A stretch of 64,000 nt of DNA, from positions 117,633 to 181,632 of the forward strand of contig NZ_VJZZ01000013.1 of the NCBI RefSeq assembly GCF_009659535.1. Direction: 5' to 3'. A program made the translations under genes and the position numbers. The notes beneath the pieces are model-generated. The model made no database searches, was not told the origin of the DNA, and worked only from the letters and a program-made list of their open reading frames with translations. Positions 45,449-53,138 of the stretch are shown here, one piece after another. Each line of letters starts with the position of its first letter. Position 1 is the stretch's first letter. Source of the DNA: Aggregicoccus sp. 17bor-14. Lineage in GTDB: Bacteria; Myxococcota; Myxococcia; Myxococcales; Myxococcaceae.

Positions 45449-46387
45449 TCAGGGGTAGCGCACCGGGGGCGGGTCGTCCGGCAGGGGAATGAACTCCGTC
45501 TCGCCGGGCACGGAGGGGAAGCGCCCGCCACGCCAGTCCGCCTTCGCCCGCTCGAGGCGCTCGGGGGAGCTGGCCACGAAGTTCCAGAAGAGGTGGCGCG
45601 GGCCGTCCATCGTCTCGCCGCCCAGCAGCAGCAGGCGTGCGGGCGTGCGCGCGTCCTTCTCCGCTTCGAGCACCACGGGGTCACCCTTGCGGAACAGCAG
45701 CAGCGCGCCCGGCTCGAAGCGCTCGCCAGCCACCACCGCGCCGCCCTCGGCCACGTACACCGCGCGCTCGTCGTGGCTGGGCGGCAGCGCCACGCGCGCG
45801 CCGGGCTGCAGCGTGGCGGCGGCGTAGAACATGTCCGAGTACACCTGCACCGGCGAGCGCGCCCCGTGCAGCGCCCCGAGGATGACGCGCAGGTGCACGC
45901 CCGTGTCCTCGAGCACCGGCAGCGCGGCCTCGGGCGTGTGGGTGAACTCCGGCGCGCGCTCCTCCTCGTTCTTCGGCAGCGCCACCCACAGCTGGATGCC
46001 GAAGAGCGGGCCGCCCGCGGCGCGCACGTCCGGCGCGCTGCGCTCGGAGTGCACGATGCCCTGCCCCGCCGTCATCCAGTTCACCGCGCCCGGCTGGATG
46101 CGCTGCACGCTGCCCAGGCTGTCGCGGTGGAGGATCTCCCCCTCGAAGAGGTAGGTCACCGTCGCGAGCCCGATGTGCGGGTGCGGTCGCACGTCCAGCC
46201 CCTGCCCCGCCCCGAAGGCCGTGGGGCCCATCTGGTCGAAGAAGACGAAGGGGCCCACCATGCGCCGGCGCGCGCTGGGCAGCGCGCGCCGCACGCGAAA
46301 GCCGTCCCCCAGGTCCCGCGTGGGGGCGACGATGACGGACTCGGGGGCTGCGGAGGGCTCGCTGGGCTGGTGCAGGCGCGGGGTCAT
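45449..46387 (-). CDS. Pirin-family cupin protein
   Basis: A 312-residue bicupin of the pirin family (Fe-binding; some members have quercetinase activity, others act as redox-linked regulators). Family signatures: [20 protein letters not shown], then [20 protein letters not shown] with the metal-binding His pair of the N-terminal cupin, and [11 protein letters not shown]. The C-terminal half ([33 protein letters not shown]) is the second cupin, and the end [20 protein letters not shown] is the family terminus. It is the last gene of the yceI-pirin-wrbA-pirin set, 20 bp downstream of wrbA. Confidence 0.92.
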   Translation of the reverse strand: MTPRLHQPSEPSAAPESVIVAPTRDLGDGFRVRRALPSARRRMVGPFVFFDQMGPTAFGAGQGLDVRPHPHIGLATVTYLFEGEILHRDSLGSVQRIQPGAVNWMTAGQGIVHSERSAPDVRAAGGPLFGIQLWVALPKNEEERAPEFTHTPEAALPVLEDTGVHLRVILGALHGARSPVQVYSDMFYAAATLQPGARVALPPSHDERAVYVAEGGAVVAGERFEPGALLLFRKGDPVVLEAEKDARTPARLLLLGGETMDGPRHLFWNFVASSPERLERAKADWRGGRFPSVPGETEFIPLPDDPPPVRYP

Positions 46388-46407
46388 GTCGGGGGAACCT
46401 TATTCTC

Positions 46408-47028
46408 TCAGGTCTGTGCGCTGCGGCCGGCGAGCAGCTGCGCGGTGACTTCCACGACGCGCCTCGCCTGGAAGCGCGCCGCCTTCTTCGCCGTCTCGTC
46501 CGGCGGGATGGTGCCGTTGGCCGAGACGTGGCTCGCGCCGTAGGGGTTGCCCGCCTCGAACTGGATGGGGTCCACGTAGCCGGGCGCCACGATGATGGCG
46601 CCCCAGTGGTAGAAGACGTTGTTGAGCGCGACGAGGGTCGTCTCCTGGCCGCCGTGCTTCGTCGCGGTGGAGGTGAAGCTGCTCATCACCTTGTTCACCA
46701 GCGCCCCCTTCGCCCACAGGCCTCCGGTGCCGTCGATGAACTGCTTGAGCTGCGCGCTGGGCAGGCCGTAGCGCGTGGGGGTGCCGAAGATGATGGCGTC
46801 CGCCCAGGTGAGGTCGTCGTTCGTCGCCTCCGGCACGTGCTGCGTCTCGGTGCGGTGCTTGCTCCAGCCCTGGTTGCTCTGGATGGCCTGGTCCGGCGCG
46901 AGCTCCTTCACCTTGCGCAGCCGCACCTCGGCGCCCGCGGCCTTGGCGCCCTCCTCGACGGCGAGCGCCTGCTGATACGTCACGCCCGTTGCGCTGTAGT
47001 AGATGACCGCGAGCTTCACCTTCGCCAT
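46408..47028 (-). CDS. wrbA: WrbA-type NAD(P)H:quinone oxidoreductase
   Basis: A 206-residue flavodoxin-like FMN enzyme (type IV NQO) that performs two-electron reduction of quinones. FMN phosphate loop: LAVIYYSATGVTYQQALAVE. Isoalloxazine region: ADAIIFGTPTRYGLPSAQLK, the core WrbA motif (FGTPTRYG), and SFTSTATKHGGQETTLVALN, another hallmark. GYVDPIQFEAGNPYGASHVS matches the family tail loop. CTCCTGGATG... on the plus strand reads as CAGGAGAGC, seven bases before the ATG. It probably removes quinones produced or encountered under electrophile stress along with the two pirins and YceI. Confidence 0.95.
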   Translation of the reverse strand: MAKVKLAVIYYSATGVTYQQALAVEEGAKAAGAEVRLRKVKELAPDQAIQSNQGWSKHRTETQHVPEATNDDLTWADAIIFGTPTRYGLPSAQLKQFIDGTGGLWAKGALVNKVMSSFTSTATKHGGQETTLVALNNVFYHWGAIIVAPGYVDPIQFEAGNPYGASHVSANGTIPPDETAKKAARFQARRVVEVTAQLLAGRSAQT

Positions 47029-47074
47029 GGCGCTCTCCTGGATGGGGGTCCCTGTGAGGTGAGGGCCCGGGCAG

Positions 47075-47115
47075 GGAGCGTCAAGGCGGGCCCCGAAGGG
47101 GGGCCCGCACGCTCC
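47075..47115. terminator. Strong GC hairpin between the pirin and wrbA genes
   Basis: GCGGGCCCC-GAAGG-GGGGCCCGC (47086-47108) is a perfect 9-bp stem, extended by outer arms GGAGCG (47075-47080) and CGCTCC (47110-47115). There is no U-run, so it is not a classical Rho-independent terminator; it could attenuate read-through from the upstream pirin gene into wrbA or stabilise mRNA ends. Confidence 0.55.
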
Positions 47116-47133
47116 ACCGCCCGGGAGGCAGCC

Positions 47134-47829
47134 TCAGGCGAGGTCGAAGAGCAGCGCCTCGACGGGCTCGGAGGCCTCGAGCACCAGCTTCGACTCGTCC
47201 GACACCGCGACGCCGTCACCGGCCTTCAGCTGCAGCCCGTTGAGCGTGGCCTTGCCGCGCGCGAGCTGCACCCAGGCGTGGCGCCCGGGGGCGAGCGTGT
47301 ACTCGGCCTTCTCACCCCTGCCGAGCAGCGTGCCGTGCAGGCTCATGTCCTGGTGCACCTTGAGGCTGCCCTCGCGCGCGTCGGGGCTGACCAGCACGCG
47401 CCAGCGGCCCTGGCGCTCCGCCGTGGAGAAGGCCTTCTGCTCGTAGCCGGGCGTGAGGCCCTTCTTCTCGGGGAGGATCCAGATCTGCAGGAAGTGCAGC
47501 GGGTCTTGCCCCGCGTTCATCTCGCTGTGCATCACGCCGGTGCCGGCCGTCATGCGCTGCACCTCGCCTGCGCGCAGCACGCTGTTGCCGCCGGTGGAGT
47601 CCTTGTGGCCGATGCTGCCCTCGAGCGGGTAGGTGATGATCTCCATGTCCCGGTGGCCGTGGGTGCCGAAACCCTCTCCGCCCTCCACGCGGTCCTCGTT
47701 GATGACGCGCAGGGCGCGGAAGCCCATGTGCCGGGGGTCGAAGTAGTCGGCGAAGGAGAAGGTGTGGTGCGAGTCGAGCCAGCCGTGGTTCGCGTGGCCG
47801 CGCTCCTCGGAGCGACGAAGGGTGAGCAT
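47134..47829 (-). CDS. YhhW-type pirin (quercetinase-like bicupin)
   Basis: A 231-residue pirin of the short YhhW subgroup. It begins MLTLRRSEERGHANHGWLDS, and has HHTFSFADYFDPRHMGFRAL and RVINEDRVEGGEGFGTHGHR with the His-x-His metal motif, followed by DMEIITYPLEGSIGHKDSTG and MTAGTGVMHSEMNA. E. coli YhhW oxidises quercetin in vitro. The C-terminal domain is shorter than in full pirins. It is second in a four-gene minus-strand set, 98 bp after yceI and 105 bp before wrbA; the strong hairpin in the latter gap could weaken read-through. Confidence 0.92.
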   Translation of the reverse strand: MLTLRRSEERGHANHGWLDSHHTFSFADYFDPRHMGFRALRVINEDRVEGGEGFGTHGHRDMEIITYPLEGSIGHKDSTGGNSVLRAGEVQRMTAGTGVMHSEMNAGQDPLHFLQIWILPEKKGLTPGYEQKAFSTAERQGRWRVLVSPDAREGSLKVHQDMSLHGTLLGRGEKAEYTLAPGRHAWVQLARGKATLNGLQLKAGDGVAVSDESKLVLEASEPVEALLFDLA

Positions 47830-47927
47830 GGTGTTGCCTTTCTCGGTGCTGCGCCCGGCGAGGAGGTGCGCCCGCGCGGCCCGCCGGGAGGGCCGCGTGG
47901 GCAGGAAGTGGTGAAACGGTAAGACGC

Positions 47928-48476
47928 TCAGGCGGCCTTCGCAGCGGCGGCCTTCACCGCCTGGACTTCGAGCGTGATGTCGATGCGCTCGCCCACCAGC
48001 ACGCCGCCCGCCTCGAGCGCCTGGTTCCAGGTGAGCCCGAAGTCCTTGCGGTCGATGCGGGTGCTCGCGCTGAACGCCACGCGCTCCGTGCCGAAGGGGT
48101 CCGTCATGCGGCCGAGGTACTCGGTCTCCAGCACCACCGGCCGGGTGACACCGTGCAGGGTGAGGTCACCGGCGATTTGAACGTTCTTGCCCTTCTGGGT
48201 CACCTCGCGGCTGCGGAAGGTGAGGCGCGGGAAGCGCTCCACGTCGAAGAAGTCCGCCGAGCGCAGGTGGTTGTCGCGTGCCTCCACCTGGGTGTCGATG
48301 CTCGCCGCGTCGATGCGCACCTCGGCGGTGGCGCCCGTGAGCTCGCCGGACTCGGGCAGCGTGAGCGTGCCCTCGAAGCGCGAGAAGCGGCCGTGCACCT
48401 TGGCCACCACCATGTGGCGCACGGTGAAGGCGACGGAGGAGTGGGTGGTGTCGAGGTTCCAGGTCTGGGTGGTCAT
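47928..48476 (-). CDS. YceI-family lipid-binding protein (no signal peptide)
   Basis: A 182-residue lipocalin-like YceI domain. Motifs: TWNLDTTHSSVAFTVRHMVV, KVHGRFSRFEGTLTLPESGE, DAASIDTQVEARDNHLRSAD, FFDVERFPRLTFRSREVTQK, GDLTLHGVTRPVVLETEYLG. The family binds polyisoprenoid or amide lipids; E. coli YceI is periplasmic and base-induced, but this copy starts directly at the domain with no signal peptide, so it appears cytoplasmic. AAGGAG nine bases before the ATG is an excellent ribosome site. It is the first gene of the set opposite the LysR gene, and the inverted repeat at 48560-48582 lies upstream of it. Confidence 0.93.
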   Translation of the reverse strand: MTTQTWNLDTTHSSVAFTVRHMVVAKVHGRFSRFEGTLTLPESGELTGATAEVRIDAASIDTQVEARDNHLRSADFFDVERFPRLTFRSREVTQKGKNVQIAGDLTLHGVTRPVVLETEYLGRMTDPFGTERVAFSASTRIDRKDFGLTWNQALEAGGVLVGERIDITLEVQAVKAAAAKAA

Positions 48477-48559
48477 GGGCGTTGCTCCTTGAAGTCGGTT
48501 GGACGAGACACAAGATGCGTCCGTTCCCCCTCCAGCACTAGATGAGCCTCGTGCAACAC

Positions 48560-48582
48560 ATTGTTCTTCCCGGTAGAACAAT
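48560..48582. promoter_or_regulatory. LysR-type operator in the divergent yceI/lysR gap
   Basis: ATTGTTCT-N7-AGAACAAT is a perfect 8-bp inverted repeat of T-N11-A type, as bound by LysR regulators. It lies 84 bases from the yceI start and its right arm overlaps the first of two possible ATGs of the lysR gene (48581). Binding should therefore both activate the yceI direction and repress lysR. It also argues that the second ATG (48587) is the true lysR start. Confidence 0.75.
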
Positions 48583-48586
48583 GCCC

Positions 48587-49522
48587 ATGGACCTCAACGA
48601 GCTCTCGGTGTTCGCGACCGTGGTGCGCCTGGGCAGCTTCACCGCGGCGGCGCGCGAGCTGGAGATGCAGAAGTCCGGCGTGAGCCGCAAGGTGAGCGAC
48701 CTGGAGGAGCGCCTGCGCACGCGGCTGCTGCAGCGCACGACCCGCAAGCTCGCCCTCACCGACGCGGGCCGCATCTACTACGAGCACTGCGCCCGCATGC
48801 TCGCCGAGGTCGAGGAGGCCGAGGCCGCCCTCTCCGGCCTGCGCGCCAGCCCCTCCGGCGTGCTGCGCGTCACCGCCCCGCTCTCCTTCGGCTTCATCGG
48901 CCCGTACGTCGGCGAGTTCCTCGCGCGCCACCCGCAGGTGCAGGTGGAGCTGGTGTGCACCGACCGCGTGGTGGACCTGGTGGAGGAGCGCTTCGACCTC
49001 GCCATCCGCGCCGGCACCCTGCCCGACTCGGCGCTCGTCGCCCGGCGGCTCGGCAGCCTCGTCAGCTTCCCGGTGGCGAGCCCCCTGTATCTGAAGCGCC
49101 GCGGCCGGCCCCGCACGCCCCAGGCGCTCGCCGAGCACGAGTGCCTCTCCTTCGGCAGCCAGCTCAACGCGAAGTGGCGGCTCGTCTCCGACGAACAGGC
49201 CGCGGAGGTGCGGCTCGGCAGCCGGCTCGTGGTGAACGACCTGGAGATGCTGCGCGAGGCGGCCCTCACCGGGCTCGGCATCGCGATGCTGCCGGACCGC
49301 GCCTGCGGGCCGCTGCTCGCGGAGGGGCGCCTCGAGCGCGTGCTGCCCGGGTGGACCTCGGCCGAGATCCCCATCCACGCGCTCTACGCGAGCACCCGCC
49401 ACCTCGCCTCCAAGACGCGCGCTTTCATCGAGCTGCTGCAGGCGCGCATGGGCGCGCAGGCCCCCACGCAGCCGGCTCAGAAGGCGAAGTCGAAGCCCGC
49501 GCGCAGGGACGTGCTCACGTAG
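48587..49522 (+). CDS. LysR-family transcription regulator
   Basis: A 311-residue regulator. Helix-turn-helix at about 1-60: MDLNELSVFATVVRLGSFTA, AARELEMQKSGVSRKVSDLE, RLRTRLLQRTTRKLALTDAG. The effector-binding domain spans about 88-290 (GVLRVTAPLSFGFIGPYVGE; FDLAIRAGTLPDSALVARRL; LPGWTSAEIPIHALYASTRH). It belongs to the subgroup (DSM- and AaeR/PecT-like) commonly paired with YceI/pirin/WrbA genes. I choose the ATG at 48587 over 48581 because the earlier one lies within the palindrome. The C-terminal tail KAKSKPARRDVLT is basic and extends 46 bases into the 3' end of the convergent barrel gene. Confidence 0.93.
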   Translation: MDLNELSVFATVVRLGSFTAAARELEMQKSGVSRKVSDLEERLRTRLLQRTTRKLALTDAGRIYYEHCARMLAEVEEAEAALSGLRASPSGVLRVTAPLSFGFIGPYVGEFLARHPQVQVELVCTDRVVDLVEERFDLAIRAGTLPDSALVARRLGSLVSFPVASPLYLKRRGRPRTPQALAEHECLSFGSQLNAKWRLVSDEQAAEVRLGSRLVVNDLEMLREAALTGLGIAMLPDRACGPLLAEGRLERVLPGWTSAEIPIHALYASTRHLASKTRAFIELLQARMGAQAPTQPAQKAKSKPARRDVLT

Positions 49523-50571
49523 TCCGGGTCCGGCGCGCTCAGCCCACAGGCCGCGAGCGTGCCCGCGTCCGTGGGCGAGACGTCGCGCTGCAGCGTCCCT
49601 TCCGCGAAGAGGCGCAGGCGCCCGGGCAGCGCCGTGAGCTGCAGCGACGCCGCGCGCGAGCTGCCGAAGCAGCGCTCCTGGTAGGGCGCATACTCGGCCT
49701 TCAGCCGCGCGCTGAAGGCTGGGGTAAAGGCCCAGCCCACGCGCGCACCCAGCACGTAGCGCGGCGGCGCGAGCGGCAGCTCCGCGGGCGCCTCGCGTCC
49801 CTGCGTGTCCTCCTCCGCCGCCTGCGGCAGCGCGCCGTGCAGGTGCAAGAGCGACCCGTCCACCCCCAGCTCCAGGTGCTCCTGCACGTCCAGCGTCACG
49901 CGCGCGTCCACCCGGTACTCCTGCAGCCCCACGCGCAAGTGCTGCGACGCGGGCTCGTCGGGCCCCGGCAGGTACTCGAGCCGGTACAGCGTCGTGGAGG
50001 CGCTCGCCTCGAAGAGGCCGACGACGTCGCGCTCCGGGTCCGTCTCGTACTCGGCGCCGAGCTGCGGCGCGAGCGAGCGCAGCCGCTCCGTCGCATCCAC
50101 GCACTGCACCCGCGCCGCGATGGGAAGGCAGTACACGCCCGGGTCGCTGCCTCCCGGCGGCGCGGCCTCCAGCGAGAGCCGCAGCGTGAGTGGCTCGGAG
50201 ACCGCGAGCGCGCCCTCGAGCTTGAGGAAGTGCGAGGGCCCGCGCCCCTCGCGCTTCTCCACCTCGTAGGAGAGCTCGAGCTCCAGCGCGTCCGTCGCCT
50301 GCACGCCGACGAAGAGCTCGGTGGCGAGGTACGGCGTGCGGTACGCGCCGTCCGCAGAGCGCGTGGAGCCGCCCTCGAGTGTGAGCCCGAAGGCGCTCAG
50401 TGCGGGCCCCGCCTCGTCGTCGCTCGCGTCCTCGTCGGCCTCCTCGACGTCGTGCGCAGTCGCAGCGCGCGTCGCAGGCGCTCTCGCGAGCGGCGCATCC
50501 GCTGCAAGCACCTCTCGCGCGCCGATGGAGCCGAGCGCGAGCAGCAGCGGTAGCGAGAGAGGCAGCGGCAC
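49477..50571 (-). CDS. Outer-membrane beta-barrel protein of unknown function
   Basis: A 364-residue exported protein. Signal MPLPLSLPLLLALGSIGARE... is followed by an acidic, low-complexity region (AHDVEEADEDASDDEAG). The remaining chain alternates polar and hydrophobic residues in short strands with acidic loops (LATELFVGVQATDALELELS, YEVEKREGRG; VLGARVGWAFTPAFSARLKA). It ends YVSTSLRAGFDFAF, with the terminal Phe that BAM substrates need. About 14-16 strands would fit. No plug or enzymatic motif. The neighbours (divergent small basic protein, convergent LysR) do not suggest a function. Confidence 0.75.
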   Translation of the reverse strand: MPLPLSLPLLLALGSIGAREVLAADAPLARAPATRAATAHDVEEADEDASDDEAGPALSAFGLTLEGGSTRSADGAYRTPYLATELFVGVQATDALELELSYEVEKREGRGPSHFLKLEGALAVSEPLTLRLSLEAAPPGGSDPGVYCLPIAARVQCVDATERLRSLAPQLGAEYETDPERDVVGLFEASASTTLYRLEYLPGPDEPASQHLRVGLQEYRVDARVTLDVQEHLELGVDGSLLHLHGALPQAAEEDTQGREAPAELPLAPPRYVLGARVGWAFTPAFSARLKAEYAPYQERCFGSSRAASLQLTALPGRLRLFAEGTLQRDVSPTDAGTLAACGLSAPDPDYVSTSLRAGFDFAF

Positions 50572-50807
50572 GGAGGCTCCGAACGCGACGGGTCCTCAGC
50601 GACAGTCTGCACGCCCCGGCGCGTTTCCCAGCGGTGTCGCTCCCGCGTGCCCGCGTGCAGAGCAGCCAGGCGTGGCGCGAGAGCTCGGCGCACCCTGTGG
50701 CCGCTTTTCGCACCCCGCGCTCAGTCCTTTTCGGGAGGCGCGAGGTCGCTCACGCGCGCGTCCCGCACGGCAGGAGAGAGAACGACAACCGAGAGAGGAC
50801 GGCGACG

Positions 50808-51089
50808 ATGAGTCTCAGTTGGATGAGGCGGGCACTGCTCGTGGCGATGATGACGGCGGTGAGTGGAACCGCGGTCGCGAAGGGCGGTGGCAGCGGGCAC
50901 GGCAGCGAGCGCAGCGAGGTGCACGGGCGCAAGGGCGAGAAGCAGGAGGTCCGCCACCGCGAGAAGGAGCGCCACAAGGTGAAGCACAAGGCGCGCACCA
51001 AGCACCGGGAGCGCGAGCGCGAGCGTCATCGCGAGCGGGAGCACGAGCGCGGCGACGACCACAACCGGCGTCGCGGCGGACACAACTAG
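50808..51089 (+). CDS. Small exported highly basic His/Arg/Glu-rich protein
   Basis: A 93-residue precursor with signal peptide MSLSWMRRALLVAMMTAVSG...AVAKG. The mature ~70 residues are almost entirely Lys, Arg, His, Glu and Gly, in short runs (RKGEKQEVRHREKERHKVKH; RERERERHREREHERGDDHN). Such a chain will be disordered or an alternating-charge helix; His and acid clusters could bind metals or DNA/polysaccharide. I do not know a family. GAGAGGAC lies about nine bases before the ATG, so translation is likely. The gene is isolated: 236 bp from the divergent barrel gene and followed by a 485-bp gap. Confidence 0.7.
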   Translation: MSLSWMRRALLVAMMTAVSGTAVAKGGGSGHGSERSEVHGRKGEKQEVRHREKERHKVKHKARTKHRERERERHREREHERGDDHNRRRGGHN

Positions 51090-51574
51090 GGCGGCGCGGG
51101 CTCGAGCCCAGCGCGTGCGGGCAGGAAGGGAAGACGAAAAGGACGGGCCCGTCGCGCCTCCGCCGAGCGCGGACGGGCATCGCCCTGCGCATCGCTCCGG
51201 GGATGGCCGGGTGGAGAGGAGGGGGTGTCGGGCGAAGTGCTGTGCGTCGCTAAATACGAACCTCGGGAGATTCTAAAACTCCCGAGGTTTGTCTTTAGCT
51301 CCGCACCGACCTGCGACCGGGAGGGGCTGGCCGGCGTGGACGGAAAGCTTCGCTCGGGCGCGAGGCTGGGCGCTGCGACAGACGGTTCATCGACTCTGGC
51401 AGGGCGAGGTCGAGAGCAGAAGCAACGTTGCTTCTACTCGCCCTCCCCCCGCGGCCTCGCCCGGCCGACCTGAGTGACCCAGGAGCGCTCCGCAGGGCGG
51501 CGCCCCGCCGCGCTGGGCACGCGCGTCCGGTACCCGTCCCGCCTGGCCCCCTCCCGAGCCCGCGCGGCGCGCGC
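51090..51574. other. 485-bp gap with bidirectional terminator and palindromes
   Basis: No protein-coding gene is convincing here. The stretch contains a very strong A+T-looped hairpin (51250-51301), an 18-bp perfect palindrome AGAAGCAACGTTGCTTCT (51418-51435) nested between inverted arms AGGGCGAG (51401-51408) and CTCGCCCT (51437-51444). Both neighbouring genes converge on it, so it receives 3' ends from both sides. The second structure could be a separate small RNA or a protein-binding site. Confidence 0.6.
51250..51301. terminator. Bidirectional Rho-independent-type terminator
   Basis: AACCTCGGGAG (51259-51269), loop ATTCTAAAA, CTCCCGAGGTT (51279-51289): an uninterrupted 11-bp stem. It is flanked by GCTAAA and TTTAGC, which pair again after a short bulge to extend the hairpin. 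Tails TTTGTCTTT (plus) and TTCGTATTT (minus) are U-rich in both directions. It would end transcripts from the small basic protein gene and from mntP, or a small RNA. Confidence 0.8.
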
Positions 51575-52150
51575 CTACCTCGCGCTCAGGTGCTCGAGCA
51601 GCGTCTTGAGCCCGAGCCCGATCAGGACGAGCCCGCCCACGATGTCCAGCTTGCGGCCCAGCTTGTCGCCGAAGCGCCGCCCCGTCTCCACGCCCGCGAG
51701 CGAGAGGAGGAAGGTGGTGGCACCGATGAAGCCCGCCGCGAGCAGCGGAGGCACCTCGAGCAGGGGCAGCGTGAGGCCTGCGACCAGCGCGTCGATGCTG
51801 GTGGCGAGCGCGAGCAGGATGAGCAGCCGCAGGTTGAACGGATCCGCGCGCGTGCTCTCCGCGGGGCCACCCTCCTCGCCCTCCTCGCGGATGGCGTCCC
51901 AGAGCATCTTCGCGCCGATGCCCCCGAGCAGCACGAAGGCCACCCAGTGGTCCCACGCCTCGATGGACGCGGCGAAGTGCGATCCGGCAGCCCAGCCGAT
52001 GATGGGCATCACGCCCTGCGACACCCCGAAGAACAGCGCGAGCACCAGCGCGTCGCGCAGCCGCACGCGGGGCGCCGTGAAGCCGCTCGTCATCGCCACG
52101 GCCGTGGCATCCATGGACAGACCGAGCGAGAGCAGCACGAGCGAGAGCAT
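51575..52150 (-). CDS. mntP: MntP-family manganese efflux pump
   Basis: A 191-residue six-helix membrane protein (DUF204/MntP) that exports Mn2+. The two internally repeated signatures with acidic metal residues are clear: LSLGLSMDATAVAMTSGFTA and LALATSIDALVAGLTLPLLE. Other helices: ALVLALFFGVSQGVMPIIGW, WVAFVLLGGIGAKMLWDAIR, DIVGGLVLIGLGLKTLLEHL. The loop EEGEEGGPAESTRADPF is acidic and cytoplasmic. GGGGAGGG six bases before the ATG is a strong ribosome site. I did not find the yybP-ykoY riboswitch that often controls mntP; the upstream 66 bases to the degraded gene show nothing recognisable. Confidence 0.93.
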   Translation of the reverse strand: MLSLVLLSLGLSMDATAVAMTSGFTAPRVRLRDALVLALFFGVSQGVMPIIGWAAGSHFAASIEAWDHWVAFVLLGGIGAKMLWDAIREEGEEGGPAESTRADPFNLRLLILLALATSIDALVAGLTLPLLEVPPLLAAGFIGATTFLLSLAGVETGRRFGDKLGRKLDIVGGLVLIGLGLKTLLEHLSAR

Positions 52151-52216
52151 GACGCCCTCCCCTACCGCATGGCAGCCCGCAAGAGAATCAGCATCCGGAG
52201 GAAGCCCACCATGCGT

Positions 52217-52668
52217 CTACTGCTTCGGTGGGGTCGGAGGGACGCGACGCGGAGGTGTGCGCACTGCGAGGGGCTTCCGGGACTTCAAGGCGTGCAAGTC
52301 CTCTCCCGCCTGCTTCAGCTCTGCCGTCCGAGTGCAGATGTGCGTGGTGAACTCGGTGGGCAACGTCTCATCGAGCGGCTGCCTCACAGCAGCATCATCG
52401 GCAGGATGATGGATGCGGTGCGCGTACACGACGTACTCGACGCCCCGCTCGAAGTGCTTGCCGCAGTCGCCGCCGCCCCGTCCGGTTCCCAGCGTCGGTC
52501 CGGGCTGGAGGGACGGACCTCGACGACCCTCCCGCGGAACACGGCATCGGCTTGTGCAAACGCCTCATCGGGCGGAGCGCTCGGCGCGCAATCACAGGCC
52601 ATTGCCTCACGGCCGAGCCACAGCACTGCGCACAACGCGAGCTTGCATAGGTTCGCGCTCAACCTCAT
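52217..52668 (-). pseudogene. Degraded secreted Cys-rich (NTR/TIMP-like) protein gene
   Basis: The start MRLSANLCKLALCAVLWLGR and MACDCAPSAPPDEAFAQADA, VFRGRVVEV are the signal peptide and N-terminus of a widespread secreted family in which mature proteins begin with a Cys-x-Cys and a netrin/TIMP-like OB fold. After VRPSSPDRRWEP the frame no longer matches. In a shifted frame, CGKHFERGVEYVVYAHR...ICTRTAELKQAGEDLHALKS, the family C-terminus, runs to a stop at 52217. The middle beta strands (about 30-40 residues) are lost between the two. Only the two ends survive, so the product would not fold. The neighbouring toxin-antitoxin pair and lower G+C suggest local rearrangement. Confidence 0.75.
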
Positions 52669-52760
52669 CCGTCAGTGCCTCCTGCTATCGAGCAAGCGTC
52701 CGCATTGGACGTCCTTCTTGAAGGCACATGCCAGAAGTAGCATATTGAGGAAGAGAAACG

Positions 52761-53138
52761 TTGAGGCTCAAGTCGCTCTACTTCGTTTCTGGATGCCAGA
52801 AAGACCTCCGGGCATTGCCAGCCAAGGTGCGGCAGTCATTCGGTTACGCCCTGTACCTGGCACAGCTCGGCGACAGGCATCCGTCAGCCAAGGCGCTCAA
52901 GGGCTTCGGAGGTGGAGGCGTCGTGGAGGTTGTCGAGGACGACGAAGGTGGCACCTACCGGGTCATGTACACGGTGAAATTCAAGGATGCGGTCTTCGTC
53001 CTGCACGCCTTTCAGAAGAAATCGAAGCGCGGGATCTCAACGCCCCTCGCCCAGATGAAGCTCGTCGGATCCCGATTGCGGCTGGCTGAAGAGGCCTACA
53101 ACGCGATGGAGCACCCCCATGGCCAAGACTCGAACTGA
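52761..53138 (+). CDS. higB: HigB/Gp49-type RelE-fold toxin
   Basis: A 125-residue toxin of the phage-derived Gp49/HigB family (RelE superfamily), which degrades mRNA on the ribosome. Motifs: LKSLYFVSGCQKDLRALPAK, VRQSFGYALYLAQLGDRHPS, AKALKGFGGGGVVEVVEDDE, TYRVMYTVKFKDAVFVLHAF and QKKSKRGISTPLAQM; the KGFGG, YRVMY and FQKKSKRG blocks are the family core. The start is TTG (no ATG in frame upstream) with AGGAAGAG ten bases before. Its end overlaps the antitoxin start by 20 bases. G+C is lower than surroundings (about 55-60% by eye), suggesting transfer. Confidence 0.9.
   Translation: MRLKSLYFVSGCQKDLRALPAKVRQSFGYALYLAQLGDRHPSAKALKGFGGGGVVEVVEDDEGGTYRVMYTVKFKDAVFVLHAFQKKSKRGISTPLAQMKLVGSRLRLAEEAYNAMEHPHGQDSN

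Noticed and set aside
52151..52216. yybP-ykoY manganese riboswitch before mntP
   Set aside because: Only 66 bases lie before the degraded gene and no matching stem pattern is visible.
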